From assembly GCA_017984635.1 (NCBI GenBank), contig JAGNZC010000020.1:1-50285 (forward strand): a stretch of DNA of 50,285 bases. The letters are read 5' to 3'. Below are positions 26,534-33,669 of this stretch, one piece after another; positions within the stretch are counted from its first letter, which is position 1; each line of letters begins with the position of its first letter. The notes under the pieces are model-generated. The model did no database searches. It was not told where the DNA came from and was given only the letters and a program-made list of their open reading frames with translations. Source of the stretch: Crocinitomicaceae bacterium (GTDB taxonomy: Bacteria > Bacteroidota > Bacteroidia > Flavobacteriales_D > Crocinitomicaceae). Made by a program: the position numbers and the translations under genes.

Positions 26534-27088
26534 TTAGTTACAGGTTTTTATATTACCACTTTCATCCCAACATTTTTTGTATAACTCTTTATCATCTTTA
26601 ACCATTTTTTCAGATTTTTTATATCCACTCTCATACCAAGTTTTTATTAAACCACTTGGTTTACCATTTTCCATATAGTATTCTATTTTTAATTGTCCAT
26701 TTTCAAACCAAGCTTTATTATTTCCATTTGGTAGTCCATTTTTGTTGTATGTTTCCATTTCAATATTTCCATTTTCATACCATTTTCTGGAATATCCATT
26801 GATAACATTATCAATATAATTAACTTCTATATATTTATTTCCATTCTCAAACCAAGTTCTAAAAACTCCATTTTTCAAACCATTTTTATAAAAACATTCA
26901 ATTTTTAGTGAACCATTTTGATACTTTTTGTAGACAATACCTGTTATTGGTTGGTTATTTTCTATTGAAAACAAAATATTGTTTCTCAATATTGTTTCAG
27001 ATTCATCATCATATCTTAATGTGTATTGATTCTGTGAATAAGTTAGTGTGTAAAATAGCACACCAATAAATATCAGTAGATGCTTCAT
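26534..27088 (-). CDS. Secreted MORN-variant repeat (YwqK-like) protein
   Basis: This 184-residue protein has a signal peptide ending TLTYSQN. It is followed by five or six tandem ~23-residue repeats built on WYENGNIE/WFENGNKYIE...NGLPNG units (residues about 50-165). This is the MORN_2 pattern found in proteins annotated as YwqK-family antitoxins. The repeats would form an elongated beta-sheet. A signal peptide argues for a periplasmic or surface location, and no toxin gene is visible beside it, so the antitoxin name should not be taken as function. The last residues (CWDESGNIKTCN) carry two cysteines. Confidence 0.8.
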   Translation of the reverse strand: MKHLLIFIGVLFYTLTYSQNQYTLRYDDESETILRNNILFSIENNQPITGIVYKKYQNGSLKIECFYKNGLKNGVFRTWFENGNKYIEVNYIDNVINGYSRKWYENGNIEMETYNKNGLPNGNNKAWFENGQLKIEYYMENGKPSGLIKTWYESGYKKSEKMVKDDKELYKKCWDESGNIKTCN

Positions 27089-27190
27089 AATTAAATAGTT
27101 AGGTAGATTTTTGTAATAAGTAGGTTTTGTTTACAAGAAATAATGATTGATGTTAATACAAGTGTTAAAGTGTAATTTATCATAACACAA

Positions 27191-27865
27191 CTAGTTTTTT
27201 AAACATCTGATAGAGGCACCAACATTCTTTGTAATTCCTCTTAATTCAGATTTATTTTCATTTGAACTAATTTTAAAAGAAAAACCTGTTAATTCACCAA
27301 GGGAATATGTATAGGTATCAGTCCATAAAGTACTTTCTGTTCTATAATCTCCAAATTCTCCACTACCACATCTTGCTCCTATTGGTAAAGCATTAAATCC
27401 AGTTGAATTTGAACCAGGGTTCTCCCAAATAGTGGATGATTTTATTTTTGATAAACCCGCTTCATTATTACCAATATAATTTATTAAGTCATGAAATTCA
27501 TCTAAGGATGGAATGTGCCAACCAATTGGACAAACATCTCTACTATCAATAACAACATACCAATTATACAATGCATTATTTTTTTGTTTTATGTTGTTGT
27601 AATAGCACATTACAGGCTTAATATCTAAGAAATTGGAATCATCCATAGCGTAGAGACTTATTTCTTGCCAATACCTGTCTGAAGTGATTTGCTCAATTGG
27701 ATCTCCATTATTGAATTTTTCAGTTCTTAAGTTTTCTGCCATCCAAATTTGATTCCCAATCTTAACTGTTTTGTAAATATTACCACTGTTATCAGTTACA
27801 GTATTTTGTGAAAAACAGTCTGAAATTAGACAAGTAATAATAACAAGTAGTATTGTTTTTAGCAT
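27191..27865 (-). CDS. FISUMP (Fibrobacter succinogenes major paralogous) domain protein
   Basis: This 224-residue secreted protein has a signal peptide ending near CFSQN. Nearly all of the mature region is one FISUMP domain: VTDNSGNIYKTVKIGNQIWM, AENLRTEKFNNGDPI, ALYNWY, CPIGWHIPSLDEFHDLI, GFNALPIGARCGSGEF, and a C-terminal SIRCLKN. The fold is of the C-type lectin/sulfatase-modifying kind, used in Bacteroidota and Fibrobacterota for surface display and binding. No sorting domain is present. It belongs to the cargo cluster, with a 43-base gap from the gene upstream. The binding partner is unknown. Confidence 0.83.
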   Translation of the reverse strand: MLKTILLVIITCLISDCFSQNTVTDNSGNIYKTVKIGNQIWMAENLRTEKFNNGDPIEQITSDRYWQEISLYAMDDSNFLDIKPVMCYYNNIKQKNNALYNWYVVIDSRDVCPIGWHIPSLDEFHDLINYIGNNEAGLSKIKSSTIWENPGSNSTGFNALPIGARCGSGEFGDYRTESTLWTDTYTYSLGELTGFSFKISSNENKSELRGITKNVGASIRCLKN

Positions 27866-27908
27866 AAATATATTATTATGATTTATATACTAGTGAAGTA
27901 TAATACTT

Positions 27909-28418
27909 TCAATAGTTGTTCATTAAGTTTGTTATGTCAGTTGCAGTTGTATTAAACATTTTAAAACTACTTCCATAAGTTAGTTTTTCAGTGTAATAGT
28001 TTTTAATAGTAAAAGAATAGATACTAGTATATTGAAATATAGATACTCTTATAGATGAAATATTTGATCTTTTTAGCTTCTCAATTTCACCTAAAGTAAG
28101 ATTGTAAATACCCTGAGTTAAACCATCATGCATGTCTTTTAATTTTGTGTCTTTGCACATAATTGCTTCTCCATTATCAAGATAAATCATTACATTACCT
28201 CTTAAAGGATGATGTGTATCAACAGAAATCATAAGATATCCACCATTTTCTTTTTTAGCAAAAGTTAAAGTTGCATTTCCAATTTCAGGGAATCCATTTT
28301 CAACTGTACATTGCCAAGTATTAGTTGCATTATATTTTCTAGTGCCAATATAAATTTGATTTTGTGAAAATGTTATTGATAAAAACAACACTCCAACAAT
28401 TAACAAGATAGTTTTCAT
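27909..28418 (-). CDS. Hypothetical secreted protein of the element cargo
   Basis: This 169-residue protein has a clear signal peptide (MKTILLIVGVLFLSITFSQN). The mature region is about 150 residues of mixed alpha/beta pattern, with GNATLTFAKKENGGYLMIS, GNVMIYLDNGEAIMCKD and LGEIEKLKRSNISSIRVSI. The arrangement suggests a small beta-sandwich in which one helix packs on the sheet. No family is recognised. The gene follows the first cargo gene by 2 bases and shares its signal-peptide style (FSQN end) with the YwqK-like and FISUMP proteins. Confidence 0.68.
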   Translation of the reverse strand: MKTILLIVGVLFLSITFSQNQIYIGTRKYNATNTWQCTVENGFPEIGNATLTFAKKENGGYLMISVDTHHPLRGNVMIYLDNGEAIMCKDTKLKDMHDGLTQGIYNLTLGEIEKLKRSNISSIRVSIFQYTSIYSFTIKNYYTEKLTYGSSFKMFNTTATDITNLMNNY

Positions 28419-28420
28419 AA

Positions 28421-28915
28421 TTAATAATCTGAAAAGTCAATACTTCCTTCCATGTATCCAGACAAAATAATTTCATCAAGGTTTTCTGGTATAATTTTGA
28501 CACTAAATGTTACTCCATTAGGCTTGTATATTTCGGTAAACAAAACTTTTGCAGTACCAGTTTTGTTATCATAATCATTTGTATACCGCCATGAAAAGTT
28601 AAACTCCTTTGCTTCATAAGTTTTACTTGTTTCTTTATGATTCAAACTTTTTGTTCCATACATTGGTCCAAAGCTTTGTGTATTGTTTTTATTCCAATAA
28701 TTTGCCATATAAATCAACTTATCTTTTTCAAAAGTGTAAAAAACAATATAGGCTTCTTGTTCTAAATAGGTATCTGTTTCATCAATACCATTAATTGTAG
28801 CTTCTGTAATAATGAATTTTGCTATTACATTATTTTCTTCTTTTTGGGAGAAAGAAAACATGGAAGTTGAAATCAGTGTTAGGATAACAAGGATATGTCT
28901 TAAAGAAATCTTCAT
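28421..28915 (-). CDS. Hypothetical secreted protein, first gene of cargo cluster
   Basis: This 164-residue protein has a signal peptide (MKISLRHILVILTLISTSMF, cleavage near FSFSQ). The rest is beta-rich, with aromatic strands (EQEAYIVFYTFEKDKLIYMANYW, SWRYTNDY). I recognise no family. It is first in the minus-strand run, with a TAGATTTG -7 box about 25 bases before its start, so the run is probably transcribed from here to 24636. The divergent gene is the XRE regulator, which may control this promoter. Confidence 0.68.
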   Translation of the reverse strand: MKISLRHILVILTLISTSMFSFSQKEENNVIAKFIITEATINGIDETDTYLEQEAYIVFYTFEKDKLIYMANYWNKNNTQSFGPMYGTKSLNHKETSKTYEAKEFNFSWRYTNDYDNKTGTAKVLFTEIYKPNGVTFSVKIIPENLDEIILSGYMEGSIDFSDY

Positions 28916-28939
28916 AAGAATAGGTTAAATTTTATGTTA

Positions 28940-28947
28940 CAAATCTA
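28940..28947 (-). promoter_or_regulatory. Probable -7 box of the cargo cluster
   Basis: The minus strand reads TAGATTTG, an exact TAnnTTTG match. No TTG is found at the expected -33 distance, which would suit an activated or regulated promoter. It lies in the 142-base space shared with the divergent XRE gene. Confidence 0.45.
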
Positions 28948-29057
28948 TGTTTTACCCAGTTATTTTTTATATTCACATATTCATACAATATGAGCAATGC
29001 TAATAATTTATGAGAATTATAGATTAATTATTTATATTTACACTTAAATATTACAGC

Positions 29058-29429
29058 ATGGATAACCTAAAAATTGGTCACAAAATCAAAAAGTTGAGAG
29101 AGTTAAAAAACTTGACTCAGGAGCACATGGCAAATTCAATTGGTATAACCCAAGGTGCTTATAGTAGAATGGAATTAGGTGAAACAGAAATTACCTATTC
29201 TAAGTTGGAGAAGATTTCTGAGGAGCTTGGAATGAAGCCAGAAGATGTTATTGCATTTAATGAAAGTGTTGTATTTAATGTAATGAACAATCAAACAGGT
29301 AATGGTTTGGTAATAAATAACAGCCAACTTTCAGATACAGAGAAAAACCTATTTGAACAACAGATTATATTGCTCAAAGAGGAGAATGCACACCTTAAAA
29401 AGGTTATTGAGAGCTTGTTAAGTAAGTAA
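29058..29429 (+). CDS. XRE-family HTH transcriptional regulator
   Basis: This 123-residue DNA-binding protein has an N-terminal Cro/cI-type helix-turn-helix over residues ~7-62 (KIKKLRELKNLTQEHMANSI, GITQGAYSRMELGETEITYSKLEKISEELGM). A linker follows, and then a C-terminal coiled coil (LFEQQIILLKEENAHLKKVIESLL) that should drive dimerisation. The form is common in Bacteroidota genomic elements. It lies divergent to the secreted-protein cluster and upstream of the RepL-like gene in the same direction. It is the natural candidate for repressing or activating either. No target has been shown. Confidence 0.87.
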   Translation: MDNLKIGHKIKKLRELKNLTQEHMANSIGITQGAYSRMELGETEITYSKLEKISEELGMKPEDVIAFNESVVFNVMNNQTGNGLVINNSQLSDTEKNLFEQQIILLKEENAHLKKVIESLLSK

Positions 29430-29525
29430 TTTATCAACTAACTACATCACCCATTCACTCAAAGTTCATATATAGCTTTTGTCAGGCCACAACCACCTGT
29501 TTATCAAGACTATATCACTTTTTGT

Positions 29526-29544
29526 AGTGTGCTGTGTGCGCACT
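29526..29544 (+). promoter_or_regulatory. Imperfect palindrome upstream of the RepL-like gene
   Basis: AGTGTGCTGTGTGCGCACT has arms AGTGTGC/GCGCACT with one mismatch, centred about 50 bases before the start of the RepL-like gene. It contains the perfect 8-mer GTGCGCAC. It may be an operator; the binding protein is unknown. Confidence 0.4.
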
Positions 29545-29586
29545 AAAAGAGGGCTAAATGTCTACTAAATATAAATATTTTAATAA

Positions 29587-30126
29587 ATGCCCAAAAAGAA
29601 ATATGCCCCTAAGCAAATAACGGTAAAGTCAAGGTATTATGTTCCTGATGGTGATGTGTTAACTACAAAATACAGATCACATGTATTTACTTCTGAACAT
29701 GTTAAAATATTTTCAAACACTCAGTATAAATTAGCAATGATAGACAAAGCCACTTGTTTGTTTTACTTGTTTATATGTGAGGAAATGGATGCTTCAAACA
29801 ATATCGTTCACACTCATGTATTAAGAAGTCAATTCATTGCACATGCAAAGAAGAACTTAAACATGGATTATAAAGATGACACTTTAAAGAAGTCATTTTC
29901 TAAACTAGTTAAAGTTGGATTAATAATTAATTATGATAAGCGGTCAGATTTCACTGTTAATCCAAGACATGCTTTTAAAGGGAACGAAACGGAGAGAAAA
30001 GAATTTATGCAGATGCTAATTTATGATTGCAATAAATTAAAAAACACAAAGTCTAATTATAAAATGGCATTAGGGTTAATAGATAAAAATGGAAGGGATT
30101 TAACCTCCCATTTTTTTGAGTTATAA
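29587..30126 (+). CDS. RepL-like winged-helix protein
   Basis: This 179-residue basic protein starts MPKKKYAPKQITVKSRYYVP. Its central part resembles the winged-helix core of RepL-type plasmid replication proteins: DKATCLFYLFICEEMDASNN (helix), HVLRSQFIAHAKK, TLKKSFSKLVKVGLIINYDK (recognition helix and wing), then FTVNPRHAFKGNE. The NP-x-x-FKG ending of the wing is characteristic. In an integrative element such a protein could start replication of the excised circle or act as a directionality factor. The match is by motif pattern only. The stop codon overlaps that of the convergent integrase gene. Confidence 0.6.
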   Translation: MPKKKYAPKQITVKSRYYVPDGDVLTTKYRSHVFTSEHVKIFSNTQYKLAMIDKATCLFYLFICEEMDASNNIVHTHVLRSQFIAHAKKNLNMDYKDDTLKKSFSKLVKVGLIINYDKRSDFTVNPRHAFKGNETERKEFMQMLIYDCNKLKNTKSNYKMALGLIDKNGRDLTSHFFEL

Positions 30127-31314
30127 TACTGCACTTATCAACTCCTGATTCATCTTATCTAACACATCATTGTCAAACTGCTCTAGATAAATACTGGTAA
30201 CGGTATTACCGTAGGAGTGCCCTAAAGCTTCTGCTATGAGGTCTTTAGAGTAGCCTAGTTGTTTTGCAACGTTCGCATAAGTGTACCTGAATACATAAGT
30301 ACTAATTGGTTCTGACACAGCTATTATTACTCCAATTTTCTTCAAATGTTTGTTGGTTACCTTTACTTTTTGCTTAAAATGATTGATCTTGTCATCTGCT
30401 GTTAAATGAGAAGGAGTAATTAAACCCAAGAGAGTTTCATTTGGTGTAAATGTGGCTATCGTAGCTGTAATTTCAGGAGTAATTTGAATACTATATAACT
30501 TGCCTGTTTTAGCTCTACGGTAGATAATTCTACCATTCTTTACACAATCAGGTCTTAGTAGCATTAAATCACGCATATTGATACCTCTGAGCATAAAGAT
30601 AAGCTTCCCAATATTCCAGTATTTGTAACTGCTATCAGTAGGAGAGAGGTTCAGTGCAAAGTACCTTTTAATTTCATCTATGGTTAGCACGCGTGGTACA
30701 GTTTTTTGCTTTTTCATTTTGTGCTTTCTGAAAGGATACCACTCCAAGTTGACGATATCTTGGTTAATAGCTTTGTTGCATACAGCCCTAAAACTACGGA
30801 GATACACACTGGCACCATTTACAGACATTCCTCTTTTATAAAGCTTATTCTCTAAGTTCATCACATCTTTAAAGGATAGTCCACTAAATGGTATGTCCAA
30901 ATTCAATTCTTGTCTAATTGTATTCAGACTCTGTTGGTAAACTTTTACACCACCATCTCTGCCAGCTTCATTCATATTACTGATCAAATTATCCCAGTAT
31001 TCAGCTACCGTGAATTCCTCAGGCTGCTTGTTAAGAATATAGGCTTTTGCTTCAGCTATTTGTTCATGTCCTTGGTGGTTTATAATGTATTGATAGAACC
31101 TATTCCTATACAGGACATCTAATTTCATTATCACTTCATTTGCCTTAGGATTACCTATAATTAGGTTGGATTCTGCATGGAACTCTGTGGGTTTCACACT
31201 TATTCCTGTTGTAATGTAAGTTTTTTCTCTATTAACAGAGAGTTTAAACACAAGTGGGAAAGTCCCATCTTTCTTGGCTCTACGCATATCTAGAGCTAGT
31301 TTTAATGTTGCCAT
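30121..31314 (-). CDS. Tyrosine site-specific integrase of the element
   Basis: This 397-residue tyrosine recombinase is of the Bacteroidota type. An N-terminal arm-binding domain (MATLKLALDMRRAKKDG, VFKLSVNREKTYITTGI) is followed by a SAM-like core-binding domain (~100-195) and a catalytic domain. R248 lies in GINMRDLMLLR, K269 in RAKTGK, R343 in TYVFRYTYA, H366 in ALGHSYGN, and the nucleophile is Y376 (SIYLEQF). Box II has Tyr where many relatives have His after the Arg (RYT rather than RHT). I use the ATG at 31314, because the 19-residue extension to 31371 would translate the att repeat. It lies at the attR end next to the intact tRNA-Val. Confidence 0.92.
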   Translation of the reverse strand: MATLKLALDMRRAKKDGTFPLVFKLSVNREKTYITTGISVKPTEFHAESNLIIGNPKANEVIMKLDVLYRNRFYQYIINHQGHEQIAEAKAYILNKQPEEFTVAEYWDNLISNMNEAGRDGGVKVYQQSLNTIRQELNLDIPFSGLSFKDVMNLENKLYKRGMSVNGASVYLRSFRAVCNKAINQDIVNLEWYPFRKHKMKKQKTVPRVLTIDEIKRYFALNLSPTDSSYKYWNIGKLIFMLRGINMRDLMLLRPDCVKNGRIIYRRAKTGKLYSIQITPEITATIATFTPNETLLGLITPSHLTADDKINHFKQKVKVTNKHLKKIGVIIAVSEPISTYVFRYTYANVAKQLGYSKDLIAEALGHSYGNTVTSIYLEQFDNDVLDKMNQELISAVL

Positions 31315-31346
31315 ATTGTATGGATTTATGGCATTACCTAAGTCAA

Positions 31347-31370
31347 AAATTTGCACACAATTTGCACACA
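31347..31370 (+). repeat. 12-bp tandem repeat at the right att site
   Basis: AATTTGCACACA is present twice in succession here and once at the corresponding place on the left (23030-23041). The related unit also occurs inside the left end (23247-23271). It probably forms integrase arm sites between the int start and the att repeat. Confidence 0.6.
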
Positions 31371-31541
31371 ATTTACCATTTTAACCCCTTTTTTGGTCAA
31401 AAACAGTCTTTTTTTAAGAAAAGTTTATAGCAAGAAAAAACCCAGTAAAGTCTTAATTTTACTGGGTTTTTGTTGTGGGAGATGAGGGATTCGAACCCCC
31501 GACCCCCTGCTTGTAAGGCAGGTGCTCTAAACCAACTGAGC
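31359..31541. repeat. Right att direct repeat (183 bp)
   Basis: This is the counterpart of 23030-23213, with identity broken only by one substitution and one single-base deletion. It runs from the tandem repeat through the terminator into the tRNA and stops inside the D-arm/acceptor junction, where the left copy becomes element sequence. Confidence 0.92.
31436..31471 (-). terminator. Intrinsic terminator of tRNA-Val
   Basis: A perfect 14-bp inverted repeat, AAAAACCCAGTAAA/TTTACTGGGTTTTT, lies 4 bases beyond the tRNA 3' end, with a T-run on the minus strand. Confidence 0.85.
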
Positions 31542-31550
31542 TAATCTCCC
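31476..31550 (-). tRNA. tRNA-Val (anticodon TAC), integration target
   Basis: On the minus strand GGGAGATTAGCTCAGTTGG starts a full 75-base cloverleaf ending GGTTCGAATCCCTCATCTCCCA. The acceptor stem GGGAGAT/ATCTCCC is perfect. The loop CTTACAA gives anticodon TAC. The 3' CCA is not encoded. It was rebuilt on integration of the element, since its 3' 66 bases lie inside the att repeat. Confidence 0.97.
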
Positions 31551-31636
31551 AATAAATAAAACCTCGTTTGGTTCCTTATTGCGAGTGCAAATATACACTA
31601 CTTTTTTGTATTTGCAAACGATTAACTTAAAAAAAA

Positions 31637-32869
31637 TTAAAAATAATCACTGATTAAAAAGAAACTTCCAAAAACTAAAATAGTATCTTCTTCTTTTGCA
31701 GCTTGTTGTACAGTTTTTATAGCTTGGTGTATGCCAGTGAAAAAATATGAATCTTTCCCTTGTTTCTGACTCAGTTCTCTCAACATTGTTTCATTTAGGC
31801 TTCTTTCATTGTTGAATTGACAAAAATGAACCGCTGCATCAGAAGGAAACAAAGCAATGATTTCTTCATAGTTTTTATCTGAACTAGAACCATAAATCAA
31901 ATGAAGTTTTCCTTTGTTTATTGATTGAATGGAAGCCAGTGTTTGTTCAACACCCTCTACATTATGTGAAACATCTAAAATAGTTAATGGCTTTTGATGA
32001 ATCACTTGCATTCGACCATAAAAGCCACTGTTTTTGTAGATGTTATCCAGTCCAAGTTGAATACTTCTATCTGAAATTAAAAATTTTTGTTGCTTTAATA
32101 CATCCAAAACAGTTAGTACCAGTTGGAAATTTTGCTCTTGGTAACTACCTAAAAGAGGAATTGCAAATGAATGTTCGCGGTTTTCAACTTGAATGAAAGG
32201 TGCTTTTTTTGTAGTGGCTTGGTTTTTAAAAACTTCAATCGTATCGTTTGGGACATGTCCAACAATTGCTGGAATACCAGGTTTGAAAATTCCAGCTTTT
32301 TCAAAAGCAATAGAATCTAAGGTGTTTCCTAAAAATTGAGTGTGATCTATCGAAATGGAAGTAATGGCTGTAACCAATGGTTGAATGCAATTTGTAGCAT
32401 CTAAACGCCCACCTAAACCTGTTTCAATAACACAAATGCTGCAATTTTCTTTTAGAAAGAATGCTAAAGCCATTGCAAAAGTGATTTCAAAAAATGAAGG
32501 TTCAAAATCGAGTGAAAGTGCTTGAATTTTAGTCGTGAATTCAAGTACCGCTTCTTTTGAAATCATTGAACCATTTACACGAATACGTTCTGTAAATGAT
32601 TGAATGTGTGGAGAGGTGAAAAGTCCTACCTTTTCATTGCTTTCGGTTAAAATAGAGGCCAACATGGAACTTGTAGAACCTTTTCCATTCGTTCCAGCAA
32701 TGTGAATGAAACGTAATTGATTAATATCTAAAGACAAAACATCAATCAAGCGATTGATGTTTCCTAAATCTGGTTTATAAGCGATTGCACCAATTGCTTG
32801 GTAAGAAGGGAATTGCTGAAATAACCAATGAATCGCTTCAGAATACGTTTTAGTTTGCACTAATACCAA
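31637..32869 (-). CDS. folC: Bifunctional folylpolyglutamate synthase / dihydrofolate synthase
   Basis: This 410-residue Mur-ligase-type enzyme adds glutamate to dihydropteroate and folates. The ATP loop HIAGTNGKGSTSSMLASIL is near residue 54. The omega-loop/substrate part TSPHIQSFTERIRVNG and the metal-binding VIETGLGGRLDATN are intact. The C-terminal domain contains LDVSHNVEGVEQTL (the usual DgAHN motif, here DVSHN) and LVFGSFFLISD. It is cytoplasmic. It overlaps the upstream tonB-like gene by 20 bases, so it belongs to the exbB-exbD-tonB-folC run. This linkage is positional only. Confidence 0.95.
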   Translation of the reverse strand: MVLVQTKTYSEAIHWLFQQFPSYQAIGAIAYKPDLGNINRLIDVLSLDINQLRFIHIAGTNGKGSTSSMLASILTESNEKVGLFTSPHIQSFTERIRVNGSMISKEAVLEFTTKIQALSLDFEPSFFEITFAMALAFFLKENCSICVIETGLGGRLDATNCIQPLVTAITSISIDHTQFLGNTLDSIAFEKAGIFKPGIPAIVGHVPNDTIEVFKNQATTKKAPFIQVENREHSFAIPLLGSYQEQNFQLVLTVLDVLKQQKFLISDRSIQLGLDNIYKNSGFYGRMQVIHQKPLTILDVSHNVEGVEQTLASIQSINKGKLHLIYGSSSDKNYEEIIALFPSDAAVHFCQFNNERSLNETMLRELSQKQGKDSYFFTGIHQAIKTVQQAAKEEDTILVFGSFFLISDYF

Positions 32870-33611
32870 TCGTTAAATACTGAATTACTAAGCCTGAACC
32901 TGGGTCTTTATTGTAACGCACTTGGCGCATGATGGCAGATTTTGCTTGGTTAATGATACGTTGGTCAGTTGTAGTCGTTTTCGATGTGCTTGCAGCTGCT
33001 ACCACTTCGCCATTTTCATTAACTGTAAGTTTGAAATGTAATTTCACGTTGACATTCGTTTTGATGTCATCGACTTTTGCGTCGTTTAAACGAATACGGT
33101 TTTTACCATTTCCACTTCCATTTCCACCACCAGTTCCATCGTTACCATTTCCTTCATCATTTCCAAAACGACCACCAGATCCACTTCCTGAACCGCCACC
33201 ATCACCACCTGTTCCAAATGGATTAGTAGATTTTTGTGTGGTAGAACTTGGGTTGTTGGAATTCGGAGCCGTGTTATTCGATGATTTTCCAGAATTAACC
33301 TTTACATCAGATTTCGATGAGGTAACATATTGTTGCGTTTGTGGTGCTGGATCAGAAACTTTATCGTCAGAAGGTGAACCTCCACCTCCAGAACTTCCAG
33401 CATCGTCTTCCAATTCAACATTATCCAACATGAAAGCTTCAATTACTTCATCTGATTTCAAAGGTGGAACATCCTCAGGTAAGGGAGGATCCACTAAAAA
33501 AGAAGTGAAAAAAGCCAATAGTGCAAGAATCGTTAATGATACGGATGACCAAATAATGGCCATTTTACGGTCTTTACTTTCTTCTAAGTCGTTATTGTTA
33601 ATTGCTAACAT
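32850..33611 (-). CDS. tonB: TonB-like energy transducer with Gly/Ser-rich linker
   Basis: This 253-residue protein is anchored by one N-terminal membrane helix (MAIIWSSVSLTILALLAFFT, after ~16 cytoplasmic residues). A Pro/Glu-rich segment follows, then a long periplasmic linker very rich in Gly, Ser and Asn (about residues 65-170, GSGSGGRFGNDEGNGNDG). The last ~85 residues form a TonB/AgmX-like C-terminal domain (KLHFKLTVNENGEVVAAAST, QRIINQAKSAIMRQVRYN). It probably transmits proton-motive force from the ExbB/ExbD complex, encoded just upstream, to outer-membrane transporters. Confidence 0.83.
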   Translation of the reverse strand: MLAINNNDLEESKDRKMAIIWSSVSLTILALLAFFTSFLVDPPLPEDVPPLKSDEVIEAFMLDNVELEDDAGSSGGGGSPSDDKVSDPAPQTQQYVTSSKSDVKVNSGKSSNNTAPNSNNPSSTTQKSTNPFGTGGDGGGSGSGSGGRFGNDEGNGNDGTGGGNGSGNGKNRIRLNDAKVDDIKTNVNVKLHFKLTVNENGEVVAAASTSKTTTTDQRIINQAKSAIMRQVRYNKDPGSGLVIQYLTIGISAN

Positions 33612-33669
33612 AGAACAATGTCTTTAAATTGTGCGTATGTGAAACGCTAAATGATTGAATCGTTACGAA

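Larger units (their letters stand above)
23214..31541. mobile_element. ~8.3-kb integrative element in tRNA-Val
   Basis: The element is bounded by ~184-bp direct repeats that contain the tRNA-Val 3' half, with an intact tRNA at the integrase end and a truncated one at the other. Gene order from left: radC-like, a structured-RNA candidate, a minus-strand cluster of eight mostly exported proteins, then divergent XRE and RepL-like genes, and a tyrosine integrase pointing inward from the tRNA end. No relaxase, coupling protein, transposase or type IV secretion gene is visible. It is therefore either mobilised in trans or limited to integration and excision. By eye its genes are more AT-rich than the flanking housekeeping genes, with frequent ATA isoleucine codons. 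Confidence 0.9.

Noticed and set aside
26534..27088. A true toxin-antitoxin pair at the YwqK-like gene
   Set aside because: No toxin-like neighbour exists, and the protein carries a signal peptide.
31315..31371. 19-residue N-terminal extension of the integrase
   Set aside because: It lies in the tandem repeat/att sequence, and family proteins start with the MATLK-type beta strand.
23030..31541. Conjugation, relaxase, transposase, restriction-modification or CRISPR genes in the element
   Set aside because: I looked on both strands and saw no such motifs, and no evenly spaced repeats. The element cannot be called conjugative or a defence island on present evidence.
32929..33627. 232-codon Pro/Leu-rich frame on the plus strand
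   Set aside because: It is the antisense shadow of the Gly/Ser-rich tonB-like gene; its composition follows from that linker.
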